Of a stretch of DNA of 64,000 nt, positions 1 to 8,995 are shown in pieces. Positions within the stretch are counted from its first letter, which is position 1. Every line of letters starts with the position of its first letter. The notes below the pieces were generated by a model. That model did not search any database. It was not told where the DNA came from and worked only from the letters and a program-made list of their open reading frames with translations. A program made the position numbers and the translations under genes. Origin of the DNA: Mycobacteroides chelonae (GTDB lineage: Bacteria; Actinomycetota; Actinomycetes; Mycobacteriales; Mycobacteriaceae); the NCBI GenBank assembly GCA_014204435.1, contig JACHLF010000002.1, forward strand, positions 248,001-312,000. Reading direction: 5' to 3'.

Positions 1-516
1 ACCTTGGTGGCACGGATGGTGCTGTTGACGCTGCGGTCGCATCCTTCGCTCAACTCCGCCTGGGACGAGCAGGCCGGCCAGATCGTCGTGAAGCACTACG
101 TACACCTCGGTGTGGCAGCCGCCACCGCGCGTGGGCTGGTAGTGCCCAACATCAAGAGCGCCAACACGATGTCGTTGCGGGAGCTGGCGGGTGCCCTCGC
201 GCAGTTGGTAACAACAGCGCGGGAGGGCAAGACCGCCCCCGCCGACATGAGCGGTGGGACATTCACCCTGACCAACATCGGGGTGTTCGGCGTCGACGCC
301 GGTACTCCGATCATCAATCCGGGTGAGGCCGCGATCTTGGCGCTGGGTTCGGTCGCCAAGCGCCCGTGGGTGGTGGACGGCGAACTCGCGGTTCGCGACG
401 TCACGACGCTGGCGCTGTCGTTCGATCACCGGCTGGTGGACGGCGAGCAGGGGTCGAAATTCCTCGCGGATCTGGGTGCGATGCTCACCGACCCGCGCAT
501 GGCCCTGGTGGTGTAG
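1..516 (+). CDS. Dihydrolipoamide acyltransferase E2, C-terminal part
   Basis: This is the end of a gene that begins before the window. It encodes the catalytic domain of a 2-oxoacid dehydrogenase E2 subunit, which moves an acyl group from lipoyl-lysine to CoA in the cytoplasm. The diagnostic active-site motif DHRLVDG (His...Asp-Gly) lies about 30 residues before the stop, and FTLTNIGVFGVDAGTPIINPG is the usual core strand region before it. Lipoyl and E3-binding domains lie outside the window. The sequence cannot separate a branched-chain (BkdC-like) from a pyruvate-type E2, so no symbol is given. Confidence 0.9.
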   Translation, partial: TLVARMVLLTLRSHPSLNSAWDEQAGQIVVKHYVHLGVAAATARGLVVPNIKSANTMSLRELAGALAQLVTTAREGKTAPADMSGGTFTLTNIGVFGVDAGTPIINPGEAAILALGSVAKRPWVVDGELAVRDVTTLALSFDHRLVDGEQGSKFLADLGAMLTDPRMALVV

Positions 517-544
517 GGGAGTCGATGCGGCGGCGTGTGGCCGC

Positions 545-694
545 AGTGTCATCAACTCGAGCTGGACCTGTTATATGGCTGCGCGTCAGCGGGCCAACGT
601 TGTGGCATTGTCGATGTTCTGCACCCACGGTTCAGACAACAAGGCGGGCGATGTGCTGGATCGACTGAGGCAGAAGCTCTCGGAGTCGCGATAA
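545..694 (+). pseudogene. C-terminal fragment of a PknH-sensor-type protein
   Basis: A frame ending at 694 reads SSWTCYMAARQRANVVALSMF and then a tail ending DRLRQKLSESR. It lines up with the C terminus of the intact gene immediately downstream (SPWSCRLVARQRANYVASVMF ... LLLDKLSR). Only about 45 residues remain and no start or signal peptide is present. The stop codon TAA overlaps the ATG of the intact copy (TAATG). I read it as the stump of a tandem paralogue whose 5' part was deleted. Confidence 0.6.
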
Positions 695-1374
695 TGCGCT
701 GGGTACCAATCATTGTGCTGAGCGCGGCGGCACTGCTGACTTCCTGTACCCACGCGATCGCGGGTGACGCGGCCGCCCCGTCCGCAGTGGAGACGCTGTA
801 CCCGGTACTGCCGCCGCGACAGGCCGATCTGGAAGACCGGCTGTTGTCGGCATCGGACGTGCGGGCGGTAGCGGACCTTACGGATGCCAAGACCATCCCG
901 GCGCTCGAGACGGTGCTGTCGACGGCCAACACGGTGTCCGATTGTGTGTACGGGTATTCGTTGGCCACACGGCAGCAGTACCTGAGCTTCGGTGCGGCCC
1001 GTATCCAGGCATACGCCCAGACCGCCGGAATGGTGAGACGGCACACGGTGGGCACGGCGCTCATCGTCTTCGAGACCGCCAGCTCGGCAAGTCAACAGTT
1101 CGAACAGTTCGCCCAACGAATGTCCAGATGCGACGGAGTGCACGGGGTCACCTCGGTGGGCAGCATCGAAGAGCGCTGGACGCTGCGCATTGTGCACAGC
1201 GGTCAGGACGAGGTGAACTGGACTCGCAGTACGGACGGCTCGCCGTGGTCGTGCCGGCTGGTGGCCCGCCAGCGTGCGAATTACGTGGCCTCGGTGATGT
1301 TCTGCCGTCTCGATCCCAAGGACGACAAGAGCGAGGCGATGTTCACGCTGTTGCTGGACAAGCTCTCCCGTTAG
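694..1374 (+). CDS. Lipoprotein with PknH-like extracellular sensor domain
   Basis: A protein of 226 residues. The N terminus MRWVPIIVLSAAALLTSC is a signal peptide ending in a lipobox (LTSC), so the mature protein should be anchored to the outer face of the membrane. The rest resembles the mycobacterial PknH-like sensor domain family (LppH/LprH/LpqQ type). Supporting features are paired cysteines (TVSDCVYGYS, RCDGVHG, WSCRLVARQR, VMFCRL) and the C-terminal ARQRANYVASVMF signature. The ligand is unknown. ATG 694 is chosen because the signal peptide starts there. A truncated paralogue sits just upstream. Confidence 0.75.
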   Translation: MRWVPIIVLSAAALLTSCTHAIAGDAAAPSAVETLYPVLPPRQADLEDRLLSASDVRAVADLTDAKTIPALETVLSTANTVSDCVYGYSLATRQQYLSFGAARIQAYAQTAGMVRRHTVGTALIVFETASSASQQFEQFAQRMSRCDGVHGVTSVGSIEERWTLRIVHSGQDEVNWTRSTDGSPWSCRLVARQRANYVASVMFCRLDPKDDKSEAMFTLLLDKLSR

Positions 1375-1413
1375 TCGGCGACCGCCGCCTCTTGCGCTGG
1401 CGGCATCGGATCT

Positions 1414-1437
1414 TTAATGTAGCGATCGCCACATTAA
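1414..1437. promoter_or_regulatory. Palindromic operator before the SDR-TetR operon
   Basis: A 24-bp near-perfect palindrome with arms TTAATGT and ACATTAA around AGCGATCGCC has a single mismatched pair. It ends 15 bp before the SDR start codon and just before the AGGAGG ribosome site. Its position and symmetry fit a TetR dimer site. The likely ligand is the TetR protein encoded second in this operon, which would make it autoregulated. Confidence 0.7.
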
Positions 1438-1452
1438 TCGAGGAGGCCGTGC

Positions 1453-2190
1453 ATGCTGCAGGACAAGGTCGTCGTCGTCACCGGTGGAAGTCGCGGTCTG
1501 GGACGGGCGATGGTGCAGGCATTCGCCGCCCATGGTGCCGACGTGGTGATTGCCAGTCGCAAGATCGATTCCTGCAATGAGCTAGCTGCCAAGGTGGAGG
1601 CGGCGCACGGCCGTCGTGCGCTTCCGATCGAGTGCAACGTCAGCTCCTGGGAACAATGCGATGAGCTGATCGAGACCGTGTACCGCGAGTTCGGCCGCGT
1701 CGATGTGTTGGTGAACAACGCCGGGTTGTCCCCGTTGTACCCCAGTGTCGACCAGGTATCGGAAGCGTTGTTCGACAAGGTCATCGGGGTCAACCTGAAG
1801 GGTCCGTTCCGGTTGTCTGCCTTGATCGCCACCAAGATGGCTGCGGGGGAGGGCGGTTCGATCATCAACATCAGTTCCATCGAGGCGGTGCGCCCCGATG
1901 CGACGGCTATTCCCTACGCCGCGGCGAAGGCGGGGCTCAGCAATCTGACACTGGGCCTGGCCCACACCTTCGGTCCGTCGGTGCGTGCCAACACGATTCA
2001 GTGCGGGCTGTTCAACACCGACATCGCCGCGGCATGGCCGGAGGGCTTCGCCGAGGCGCTGCTGCCCAGCATTCCGCTGCGGCGCGTCGGTGAACCGGAG
2101 GACATTGTCGGTGCGGCACTGTATCTCGCGAGCGACGCGTCGGCCTACTGCACGGGAACCACGATCCGCCTGGACGGTGGTATCGCGTGA
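1453..2190 (+). CDS. Short-chain dehydrogenase/reductase
   Basis: Classical SDR of 245 residues with a Rossmann fold and NAD(P)(H) dependence. Visible motifs are the cofactor motif TGGSRGLG near residue 11, NNAG (VLVNNAG), the catalytic serine region IINISSIEA, the catalytic YAAAK and the C-terminal YCTGTTIRLDGG typical of FabG-like enzymes. ATG 1453 has AGGAGG upstream. It opens an operon with TetR, acyl-CoA dehydrogenase and aminoglycoside-phosphotransferase-like genes, which points to oxidation of a hydroxyacyl-CoA or a related lipid or sterol intermediate. The substrate cannot be named. Confidence 0.88.
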   Translation: MLQDKVVVVTGGSRGLGRAMVQAFAAHGADVVIASRKIDSCNELAAKVEAAHGRRALPIECNVSSWEQCDELIETVYREFGRVDVLVNNAGLSPLYPSVDQVSEALFDKVIGVNLKGPFRLSALIATKMAAGEGGSIINISSIEAVRPDATAIPYAAAKAGLSNLTLGLAHTFGPSVRANTIQCGLFNTDIAAAWPEGFAEALLPSIPLRRVGEPEDIVGAALYLASDASAYCTGTTIRLDGGIA

Positions 2191-2840
2191 CCGAGGCCAG
2201 CGCGAAACCGCGCCGGGGCCGCCCACCGGCATCCGATGGGGACGCCGCGGCGACGCGTCGGCGGATCATGGATGTCGCCACAGAGCTCTTTGCGAACAAA
2301 GGATTTCATGCTACCGGGGTGGCCGAGATAGGAACGGCGGCCGGTGTGCGCGGCGGAGCGTTGTACTACCACATCGGGTCAAAAGAGGAACTGCTCTGGG
2401 AGATCCTGCGCAGCTACATCGACGAGATGCTCACCGAGGCAGTACATATCGCCGGAATGAACACTCCGCCGGCCAAGCGGCTGCGCACCCTGATCGGCTC
2501 CTATGTCATCCTCATCGTCAAACACCGCAAGCAGGTCGCCATCCAGGTCCGTGACGGCTCCGCATTGACCGGAGAACGCGCCGCGGAACTGCAGGGATTG
2601 CGCGATGAGTTGCAGCGCTGCTGGCAGCGTGTTCTCGACGAGGGCCACGATGCCGAGGTGTTCCGCACGGCCGATCACGTGGTGACCAACGCAATCCTCG
2701 GCATGCTCAACATGGTGGCGGTTTGGTACCGCGCCGAGGGCAAGAGCCCGGCACAGATCGCCAAGCGCATTGCCGACATGGTTTTGGACGGTGTACAGGT
2801 GAACAGTCCGATTGAACCCCAACCGACAGGAAGTGACTGA
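2187..2840 (+). CDS. TetR family regulator of the acyl-CoA operon
   Basis: A TetR regulator of 217 residues starting at a GTG that overlaps the SDR stop by 4 bp. The helix-turn-helix spans about residues 25-70 (RRIMDVATELFANKGFHATG, then GVRGGALYYHIGSKEELLWE). The C-terminal ligand domain is helical and unassigned, and the N terminus is basic and disordered (KPRRGRPPAS). Because it lies within the operon and a 24-bp palindrome precedes the first gene, it probably represses the operon until an acyl-CoA ligand binds. That ligand is an inference from the neighbouring enzymes. Confidence 0.88.
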   Translation: MTEASAKPRRGRPPASDGDAAATRRRIMDVATELFANKGFHATGVAEIGTAAGVRGGALYYHIGSKEELLWEILRSYIDEMLTEAVHIAGMNTPPAKRLRTLIGSYVILIVKHRKQVAIQVRDGSALTGERAAELQGLRDELQRCWQRVLDEGHDAEVFRTADHVVTNAILGMLNMVAVWYRAEGKSPAQIAKRIADMVLDGVQVNSPIEPQPTGSD

Positions 2841-2841
2841 T

Positions 2842-4131
2842 ATGGCATGGGATTTCGAAACCGACCCCGAGTACCAGGTGCTGCTGGACTGGGCCGAGGA
2901 GTTCGTACGTACCGAGGTCGAGCCTCTCGACTACGTATTCCCCAACCCGTACGACAAGTCGGACGCCGCAGCCATGGAGTACGTGCGTCCGCTCAAGGAA
3001 GAGGTCAAGCGCCGGGGCCTGTGGGCTTGCCACCTGGGACCGGAACTGGGCGGCCCGGGGTACGGGCAACTCAAGCTCGCGCTGCTCAACGAGATCTTGG
3101 GTCGGTCGGTCTGGGGTCCGTCGATCTTCGGATGCCAGGCGCCCGACACCGGTAATGCGGAGATTCTCGCGCACTTCGGCACCGAGGCACAGAAGGCCAA
3201 GTATCTGCAGCCGTTGATGGACGGCGACATCGGCTCGTGTTACGTGATGACCGAGCCGCAGGGCGGATCGGATCCCACGCTGTTCAAGACCACTGCGGTA
3301 CGTGACGGTGACGAGTGGATCCTCAACGGCGAGAAGTGGTTCAACTCCGAAGCACGGCACGCCGCATTCTGGATTGTCATGGCGGTGACCAACCCCGACG
3401 TGAGCCCCTATCAGGGGATGTCGATGTTCATCGTCGACCCGAACGCCCCGGGCGTCGAGATCGTCAGGAACATCACCGTGCACGGGTTCAGCGAGGACGA
3501 GGCGTACACCCGATTCACCAACGCCCGGGTCCCCGCGGAGAACATGCTGGGTGCCGAGGGGGCGGCGTTCGCGATCGCGCAGACCCGGCTCGGGGGCGGC
3601 CGCGTACACCACGCCATGCGCACGGTGGCTCAGGTGCGCAAGGCCTTCGACATGATGTGTGAGCGTGTCATCAGCCGTGAGGCGCGCGGAGGCACCATCG
3701 CCAAACTACAGATGACACAGGAGCGCATCGCCGACAGCTGGATCGAGATGGAGTCCTTCCGTCTGCTGGTGCTGCGCACCGCGTGGTTGATCGACAAGCA
3801 CCAGGATTACCTCAAGGTGCGCAAGGACATCGCGGCCATCAAGGCCGCCATGCCGAAGGTCATGCACGATGTGGCTCAGCGTGCGCTGCATCTGCACGGC
3901 TCGCTCGGGGTGTCCGAGGAGATGCCGCTGGCCAAGATGTTCCTGTACTCGGAGGTGATGGGTCTGGTCGACGGACCGACCGAGGTACACAAGGTCACCA
4001 TCGCCAAGGAGGTCCTCAAGGACTACACCCCGTACGAAGGGCTCTTCCCGCCGAGCCATATCCCGGCGTTGACCGAGAAGGCCAGGGCGCATGTGGCGGC
4101 CCGGCTCGAGCACCGGGTGGGCAACCTGTGA
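2842..4131 (+). CDS. Acyl-CoA dehydrogenase (FadE family)
   Basis: FAD-dependent acyl-CoA dehydrogenase of 429 residues, which introduces the alpha-beta double bond in acyl-CoA. It has the FAD-binding loop CYVMTEPQGGSDPT near residue 135, GEKWFNSEARHA after it, and the C-terminal helical domain with LHLHGSLGVSEEMPLAKMF. ATG 2842 directly follows the TetR stop with AGGAAG upstream. An upstream in-frame start would lie inside TetR and is not needed. The family resembles ACAD10/11-type enzymes, which agrees with the phosphotransferase gene that follows. Confidence 0.9.
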   Translation: MAWDFETDPEYQVLLDWAEEFVRTEVEPLDYVFPNPYDKSDAAAMEYVRPLKEEVKRRGLWACHLGPELGGPGYGQLKLALLNEILGRSVWGPSIFGCQAPDTGNAEILAHFGTEAQKAKYLQPLMDGDIGSCYVMTEPQGGSDPTLFKTTAVRDGDEWILNGEKWFNSEARHAAFWIVMAVTNPDVSPYQGMSMFIVDPNAPGVEIVRNITVHGFSEDEAYTRFTNARVPAENMLGAEGAAFAIAQTRLGGGRVHHAMRTVAQVRKAFDMMCERVISREARGGTIAKLQMTQERIADSWIEMESFRLLVLRTAWLIDKHQDYLKVRKDIAAIKAAMPKVMHDVAQRALHLHGSLGVSEEMPLAKMFLYSEVMGLVDGPTEVHKVTIAKEVLKDYTPYEGLFPPSHIPALTEKARAHVAARLEHRVGNL

Positions 4132-5213
4132 TGAGCGATTCGGGCGAAGAACATCGAACTCAGCTGGCGGCGCCGCAGCATGCTGACCCGAAGAGCGTTG
4201 ATTTCGATGTCGTTTCGCGCTGGATGGACGAGCAAGGGCTCCCCGGCGGTGAAGTCACCGATGTCGCGGCGATCACCGGCGGGACCCAGAACATCATGGT
4301 GCGGTTCCGTCGGGGTGGCCGCGAGTACGTACTCCGGCGTCCCCCCAAGCACCTGCGTGAGGCCAGTAACAATGTGATCCGCCGGGAGGCGCGTCTGCTG
4401 GGAGCCCTACGTGGGCAGGGGGTTCCAGCGCCGGAGCTCATCGCGGCCTGCACCGACGAGACGGTGCTGGGTGGTGCGGTCTTTTACCTGATGGAACCCG
4501 TTGACGGGTTCAATGCCTCGGTCAATCTGCCCGAGCTGCACGCAGGCAACGCGGAGATCCGGCATCAGATGTGCTTGGAGGCCGTCAGCGGTATCGCCGC
4601 CCTCGGCGCACTCGACTATCAGAGGCTGGGCCTCGATGGCTATGGCAATCCCGACGGCTTCCTGGAGCGGCAGGTACCGCGCTGGCTCAAGGAGCTGGAC
4701 TCGTACGCCAAGCACCAAGGGTATCCCGGTCCCGATATTCCGGGTCTGCGAACGGTGGCGGATTGGCTTGAGCAGCACCGGCCGTCGCGGTGGAAGCCGG
4801 GCATCATGCACGGCGATTTCCACTTGGCCAACATGATGTTCCGCAACGACGGCCCGCAGCTCGCCGCCATTGTGGATTGGGAGATGTCGACCATCGGCGA
4901 CCCGCTGCTCGACCTGGGTTGGCTGCTGGCCACCTGGCCCTCGGAGACCGACGATGCCTCGCTGGGCGGAGCATTGGTTCAGGCCGGCAATCTACCCACG
5001 CCGGATGAGCTCGTCGCGCACTACGCCACGCGCACAGACCGGGACTTGAGTGCGATGGACTGGTACACGGTGCTGGCCTGCTTCAAGTTGGGCATCATCC
5101 TGGAAGGCACGCATGCCCGTGCCTTTGTGGGGAAAGCACCTGTGTCGGTGGGAGATTACCTGCACGGGTTGAGCCTGCAGCTGTTCACGCGCGCCGCCGA
5201 GATCATCGGGTAG
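4131..5213 (+). CDS. APH-family kinase-like protein, ACAD10/11 N-domain type
   Basis: A 360-residue protein with the aminoglycoside phosphotransferase / choline kinase fold. The catalytic loop is MHGDFHLANMMF and the metal-binding segment VDWEMSTIGDPLLDLGW. Its start codon overlaps the previous stop by one base (TGATG), so the two are translationally coupled. Bacterial and animal relatives pair this domain with an acyl-CoA dehydrogenase (ACAD10/11), where it phosphorylates 4-hydroxyacyl-CoAs ahead of the dehydrogenase. The same role here is an inference from family and gene order. Its 3' end overlaps the convergent permease gene by 11 bp. Confidence 0.85.
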   Translation: MSDSGEEHRTQLAAPQHADPKSVDFDVVSRWMDEQGLPGGEVTDVAAITGGTQNIMVRFRRGGREYVLRRPPKHLREASNNVIRREARLLGALRGQGVPAPELIAACTDETVLGGAVFYLMEPVDGFNASVNLPELHAGNAEIRHQMCLEAVSGIAALGALDYQRLGLDGYGNPDGFLERQVPRWLKELDSYAKHQGYPGPDIPGLRTVADWLEQHRPSRWKPGIMHGDFHLANMMFRNDGPQLAAIVDWEMSTIGDPLLDLGWLLATWPSETDDASLGGALVQAGNLPTPDELVAHYATRTDRDLSAMDWYTVLACFKLGIILEGTHARAFVGKAPVSVGDYLHGLSLQLFTRAAEIIG

Positions 5214-6588
5214 CGGGTTCCTCGGGTTGCGGATGGCCCCGCTTGGTCAGCCGCAGCACCCCGAAGAGAACCATGATCACGCCCCAGGACAGCAGACTTG
5301 CCCAGAGTTGGGTGCGGGTGCCGTCCTGGAAGCCCATGGCCACCAGGATGGCGACGATCCCGATTGCGGTCAGGATCGTCAAGAACGGGTACCCCCACAT
5401 CTTCACGATCAGTTTTTCGTCCGGAGTACGACGGCGCAGGATGAACTGCGAAATGGTAATCATCAAGTACACGAACAGGATTACCGCGCCCGAGGAGTTG
5501 AGCAGGAACAGGAAGACGGTGTGCTCGAAGAAGTACGCCAGGATGACGCACACGAAGCCGATGAACGAGGATGCGAGGATCGCCTGCACCGGAACGCCAC
5601 GGGTGTTCACCTTGAGCCAGCTGCGGGGCGCCTCGCCGCGCCCGGCGAGGACGAAAAGCATGCGGGACGCGGTGTACATCGCCGAGTTCAGACAGGACAG
5701 CACGGCCGTCAGCACCACGAACCGCATGATGTGTTCGGCCGCAGGCACTCCCATCGTCTTGAATGCGGTGACATAGGGCGAGGTTCCCATCTCGGGGCTG
5801 TCCCAGGGCACGATGACCGCGATCAAGAAGATCGATCCGACGAAGAAGATCGCCACGCGATAGATCACCGAGTTGGTGGCCTGGCTGATGGCCTTGGCGG
5901 GGTCCTTCGATTCAGCGGCGGCGATGGTGGCGATCTCGGCGCCCACCATGGAGAAGATCACGATGACGATGGCCGAGAAGATCGAGCCGGGGCCGTGCGG
6001 CATGAAGCCGGTCTTGGTGAGATTGGAGAGGTCCATGTCTTTGTTTGGCCACAGGCCGAAGACATAACAGGTGCCCGCGATCAGGAATGCCACGATCGCA
6101 GCGACTTTCACGCTGGCGAACCAGTATTCGAATTCGCCGTAGGAGCGCACCGAGAAAAGATTGGTGGCCGTCATCGCGAGCATGAGGAGTAGGGCCACCA
6201 ACCACAGCGGCGCACGCGGCAGCCAATCCTGGATGAGCTTGCCGCCGGCGACCGCCTCGAACCCGACGACTATCACCCAGAAGTACCAGTACAGCCAACC
6301 GACTGAGAATCCCGCCCAGTCGCCGAGTGCGCGCCGGCTGTAGTCGGCGAAGGAACCCGTGGACGGATTGGCGACAGCCATCTCGCCGAGCATCCGCATC
6401 ACCATCACGATGAGCACGCCGGTGACGGCGTAGGTGAGAAATGCGGCGGGCCCGGCGGCTTGGATGGTCGCACCAGATCCGACGAACAAGCCGGCGCCGA
6501 TCACGCCGCCTATCGCGATCATCGTCAGGTGGCGTTTTTGCAGCGAGTGCTGCAGGCCGCCTTCGCTGGGCGCATCCGTGAAGGGCAT
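5203..6588 (-). CDS. Amino acid permease (APC superfamily, GabP/AroP-like)
   Basis: Integral membrane transporter of 461 residues with about 12 hydrophobic segments. The N-terminal signature GGVIGAGLFVGSG in helix 1, GEMAVANPSTGSFADYS, and YWYFWVIVVGFEA are characteristic of the amino acid transporter family that includes GABA, aromatic and proline permeases. It should carry out proton-coupled uptake. Substrate cannot be set from sequence alone. It converges on, and overlaps by 11 bp, the phosphotransferase gene. Confidence 0.87.
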   Translation of the reverse strand: MPFTDAPSEGGLQHSLQKRHLTMIAIGGVIGAGLFVGSGATIQAAGPAAFLTYAVTGVLIVMVMRMLGEMAVANPSTGSFADYSRRALGDWAGFSVGWLYWYFWVIVVGFEAVAGGKLIQDWLPRAPLWLVALLLMLAMTATNLFSVRSYGEFEYWFASVKVAAIVAFLIAGTCYVFGLWPNKDMDLSNLTKTGFMPHGPGSIFSAIVIVIFSMVGAEIATIAAAESKDPAKAISQATNSVIYRVAIFFVGSIFLIAVIVPWDSPEMGTSPYVTAFKTMGVPAAEHIMRFVVLTAVLSCLNSAMYTASRMLFVLAGRGEAPRSWLKVNTRGVPVQAILASSFIGFVCVILAYFFEHTVFLFLLNSSGAVILFVYLMITISQFILRRRTPDEKLIVKMWGYPFLTILTAIGIVAILVAMGFQDGTRTQLWASLLSWGVIMVLFGVLRLTKRGHPQPEEPATR

Positions 6589-6745
6589 GGGGTGTCTCTT
6601 TCAGTCGGGGGTAGGTCGATGTTGCACCCCGTAGACAGATCGTGCAGCGCGTTGACCGGAATTTCGTGGGCGTGCAGGGGGTTTGCAACGTCCGTGACCG
6701 GATTCGGGATTTTCACCACATCTGCCGACGGATACGTGACCCGGG

Positions 6746-6907
6746 ATGGAGATCACCGTCACCGCGCTGCCGGCCGACGAGCGGTTGGCCGCGGATTATT
6801 TTGAGGCGGGCGTGGATCGGGTGCTCTTCCCCCTGGATCCGTTGGCCGAGCGGGACCTGCCCACCGCGTTGGATGCCCTGGCTCAGATCGCTGAACGCCT
6901 CAAATAG
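6746..6907 (+). pseudogene. C-terminal fragment of an F420-dependent LLM oxidoreductase
   Basis: A 53-codon frame reads MEITVTALPADERLAADYFE, then AGVDRVLFPL and ends ALDALAQIAERLK. It matches the end of luciferase-like F420 oxidoreductases, where the last strand carries AGVDRVLF. The barrel that should precede it is absent, and the sequence upstream (6600-6745) gives no matching frame. It is probably the stump of a deleted gene. A short expressed peptide cannot be excluded. Confidence 0.5.
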
Positions 6908-6971
6908 CACCGAGGGCATACCGGGCTCAGAAGAATCGGGTGAAACGTCTGCGCCTGGTATGCCCTCGGTG
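6908..6971. terminator. 15-bp perfect inverted repeat between convergent genes
   Basis: The arm CACCGAGGGCATACC (6908-6922) is repeated exactly as its reverse complement at 6957-6971, with 34 bases between. It sits immediately after the LLM fragment stop and 16 bp from the ino1 stop on the other strand, so it could end transcription from both sides. The loop is long and no U-run follows, so it may instead be a small repeat unit. Confidence 0.5.
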
Positions 6972-6987
6972 AGTGAGGCTTTGGTGA

Positions 6988-8079
6988 CTAGCCTTCGATG
7001 AACTGCTCCAGCTCGGCGCGCGCCACATCGTCGGCGAGCTGCTTGGGCGGGCTCTTCATCAGGTAGGCCGAGGCCGGCAGGATCGGGCCACCAAGTCCGC
7101 GGTCCAGCGCGATCTTGGCCGCACGCACCGCGTCGATGATGATGCCGGCCGAGTTGGGGGAGTCCCAGACCTCGAGCTTGTATTCGAGGTTCAGTGGCAC
7201 GTCGCCGAAGGCGCGGCCTTCCAGACGCACGTACGCCCACTTGCGGTCGTCGAGCCATGCGACGTAGTCGGACGGGCCGATGTGCACGTTCTTGTCGTAC
7301 ACCTTGTCGGCCAGCGAACCGTTCAAGTTGCTGGTCACGGCCTGGGTCTTGGACACCTTCTTGGACTCCAGGCGCTCTCGCTCGAGCATGTTTTTGAAGT
7401 CCATGTTTCCGCCGACGTTGAGCTGGTAGGTGCGGTCCAGGGTGACACCGCGGTCCTCGAACAGCTTGGCCATCACGCGGTGGGTGATGGTGGCGCCCAC
7501 CTGGCTCTTGATGTCGTCGCCCACGATGGGCACGCCCGCATCTTCGAACTTCTTGGCCCACACCGGGTCCGAGGCGATGAACACGGGCAGCGCGTTGACG
7601 AACGCGACCTTGGCGTCGATGGCGCACTGGGCGTAGAACTTGTCGGCCTCTTCCGAACCCACCGGCAGGTAGGAGACCAGCACGTCAACGTTGTTGTCTT
7701 TCAGGACCTTCACGACGTCGACGGGATCGGCGTCGGACACCTCGATGGTGTCGGCGTAGTACTTGCCGATGCCGTCCAGGGTCGGTCCGCGCTGCACGAT
7801 GATGTCGGTCGGGGGAACGTCGGCGATCTTGATGGTGTTGTTCTCCGATGCCGAGATCGCCTCGGACAGATCGAAGCCGACCTTCTTGGCGTCCACGTCG
7901 AAGGCGGCGACGAACTTCACGTCGCGCACGTGGTACGGGCCGAACTTGACGTGCATCAGACCCGGAACATTGGAGTTCTCGTCCGCATCCTGGTAGTACT
8001 GCACGCCCTGGACCAGTGAGGATGCGCAGTTGCCGACGCCGACGATGGCGACCCGCACCTCAGATGATGTGTTGGACAT
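6988..8079 (-). CDS. ino1: Inositol-1-phosphate synthase
   Basis: A 363-residue enzyme converting glucose 6-phosphate to 1D-myo-inositol 3-phosphate with NAD. It is the first step to phosphatidylinositol, the mannosides and mycothiol. The N-terminal Rossmann motif is [20 protein letters not shown]. The core carries [29 protein letters not shown] and LNVGGNMDF, all typical of the actinobacterial Ino1 form. ATG 8079 is preceded by AAGGAGAA. Upstream in-frame codons would lack such a site. Its order with the PadR gene upstream equals that of M. tuberculosis Rv0046c-Rv0047c. Confidence 0.96.
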   Translation of the reverse strand: MSNTSSEVRVAIVGVGNCASSLVQGVQYYQDADENSNVPGLMHVKFGPYHVRDVKFVAAFDVDAKKVGFDLSEAISASENNTIKIADVPPTDIIVQRGPTLDGIGKYYADTIEVSDADPVDVVKVLKDNNVDVLVSYLPVGSEEADKFYAQCAIDAKVAFVNALPVFIASDPVWAKKFEDAGVPIVGDDIKSQVGATITHRVMAKLFEDRGVTLDRTYQLNVGGNMDFKNMLERERLESKKVSKTQAVTSNLNGSLADKVYDKNVHIGPSDYVAWLDDRKWAYVRLEGRAFGDVPLNLEYKLEVWDSPNSAGIIIDAVRAAKIALDRGLGGPILPASAYLMKSPPKQLADDVARAELEQFIEG

Positions 8080-8120
8080 GGACGGTTCTCCTTTACCGAT
8101 GGTCGTGCGTTGTATCACGT

Positions 8121-8666
8121 CTAGCGCTCCTCGACTCGTGCCTGCGCCGTGCGCTCGGCGGCGATCAAGTCGTTGAGCCACTTCACTTCGCGTTCACTGG
8201 ATTCCAGTCCAAGCTGGTGCAGCTGCTTGGTGTACCGGTCGAACGAGCTGCTTGCCCGGGTGATGGCCTCGCGCAGACCCTCCCGGCGTTCTTCTACCTG
8301 ACGGCGGCGGCCTTCGAGGATCCGCATCCGGGCCTCGGCCGGGGTGCGGTTGAAGAACGCCAGGTGCACGCCGAAGCCGTCGTCGGTGTAGTTCTGTGGG
8401 CCGGTATCGGCCACCAGCTCGCTGAACCGGGCACGGCCGGGGGCGGTGAGTTGGTAGACACGCTTGCCGCGCCGCAGCACCGTGGTGCCCGCGGGTGCGG
8501 CGTCCTCTTCGATGAGCCCGTCAGCCTGCATGCGGCGCAGAGCCGGATACAGCGAGCCGTACGAAAACGCGCGGAACGCGCCGAGCAATCCGGTGAGACG
8601 CTTCCGCAGTTCGTAACCGTGCATGGGTGACTCAAGCAGCAAGCCGAGGATGGCCAGTTCCAGCAT
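8121..8666 (-). CDS. PadR family regulator upstream of ino1
   Basis: A 181-residue PadR regulator. The winged helix is at the N terminus ([37 protein letters not shown]), followed by a C-terminal coiled dimerisation domain rich in Arg and Glu. ATG 8666 follows GGAGG. It ends 41 bp before ino1 and is probably cotranscribed with it, as in Rv0047c-Rv0046c. A short palindrome about 64 bp upstream may be its own operator. The ligand is unknown. Confidence 0.88.
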   Translation of the reverse strand: MLELAILGLLLESPMHGYELRKRLTGLLGAFRAFSYGSLYPALRRMQADGLIEEDAAPAGTTVLRRGKRVYQLTAPGRARFSELVADTGPQNYTDDGFGVHLAFFNRTPAEARMRILEGRRRQVEERREGLREAITRASSSFDRYTKQLHQLGLESSEREVKWLNDLIAAERTAQARVEER

Positions 8667-8729
8667 GAAGTCACCTCCCAGTACCTCATATGACGACGGA
8701 GCATCTCTCGTGCACCGATCGGAACATAG

Positions 8730-8742
8730 TATCGCCGCGATA
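8730..8742. promoter_or_regulatory. Candidate PadR operator
   Basis: TATCGC-C-GCGATA is a 13-bp palindrome with perfect 6-bp arms, lying in AT-richer sequence (ATAGTATCGCCGCGATATAT) 64 bp before the PadR start codon. Its position suits autoregulation of padR-ino1. No other evidence links it to PadR. Confidence 0.4.
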
Positions 8743-8995
8743 TATGCGGGCGCCACACGGGGGGAGGATTCAGCGTTCGGTCGGATAGCTGGTCCGAATG
8801 AGGCTGCCGTCGGGGTTGACGTAGATCGATCCGGCAAGCACCGGCAATAGATGGCCAGATGTCACGTCGCCCCCTCCTGATGACACTGGGCCACCCGTCA
8901 CGAGTGCAACGCAGACAGAGTTCGAGTTCGCAAAGGACAGGCTGTCTGCGCGGCCCGAGCTCTGCCAGTGCGTAATCGGACGTACTCTGGTTACC

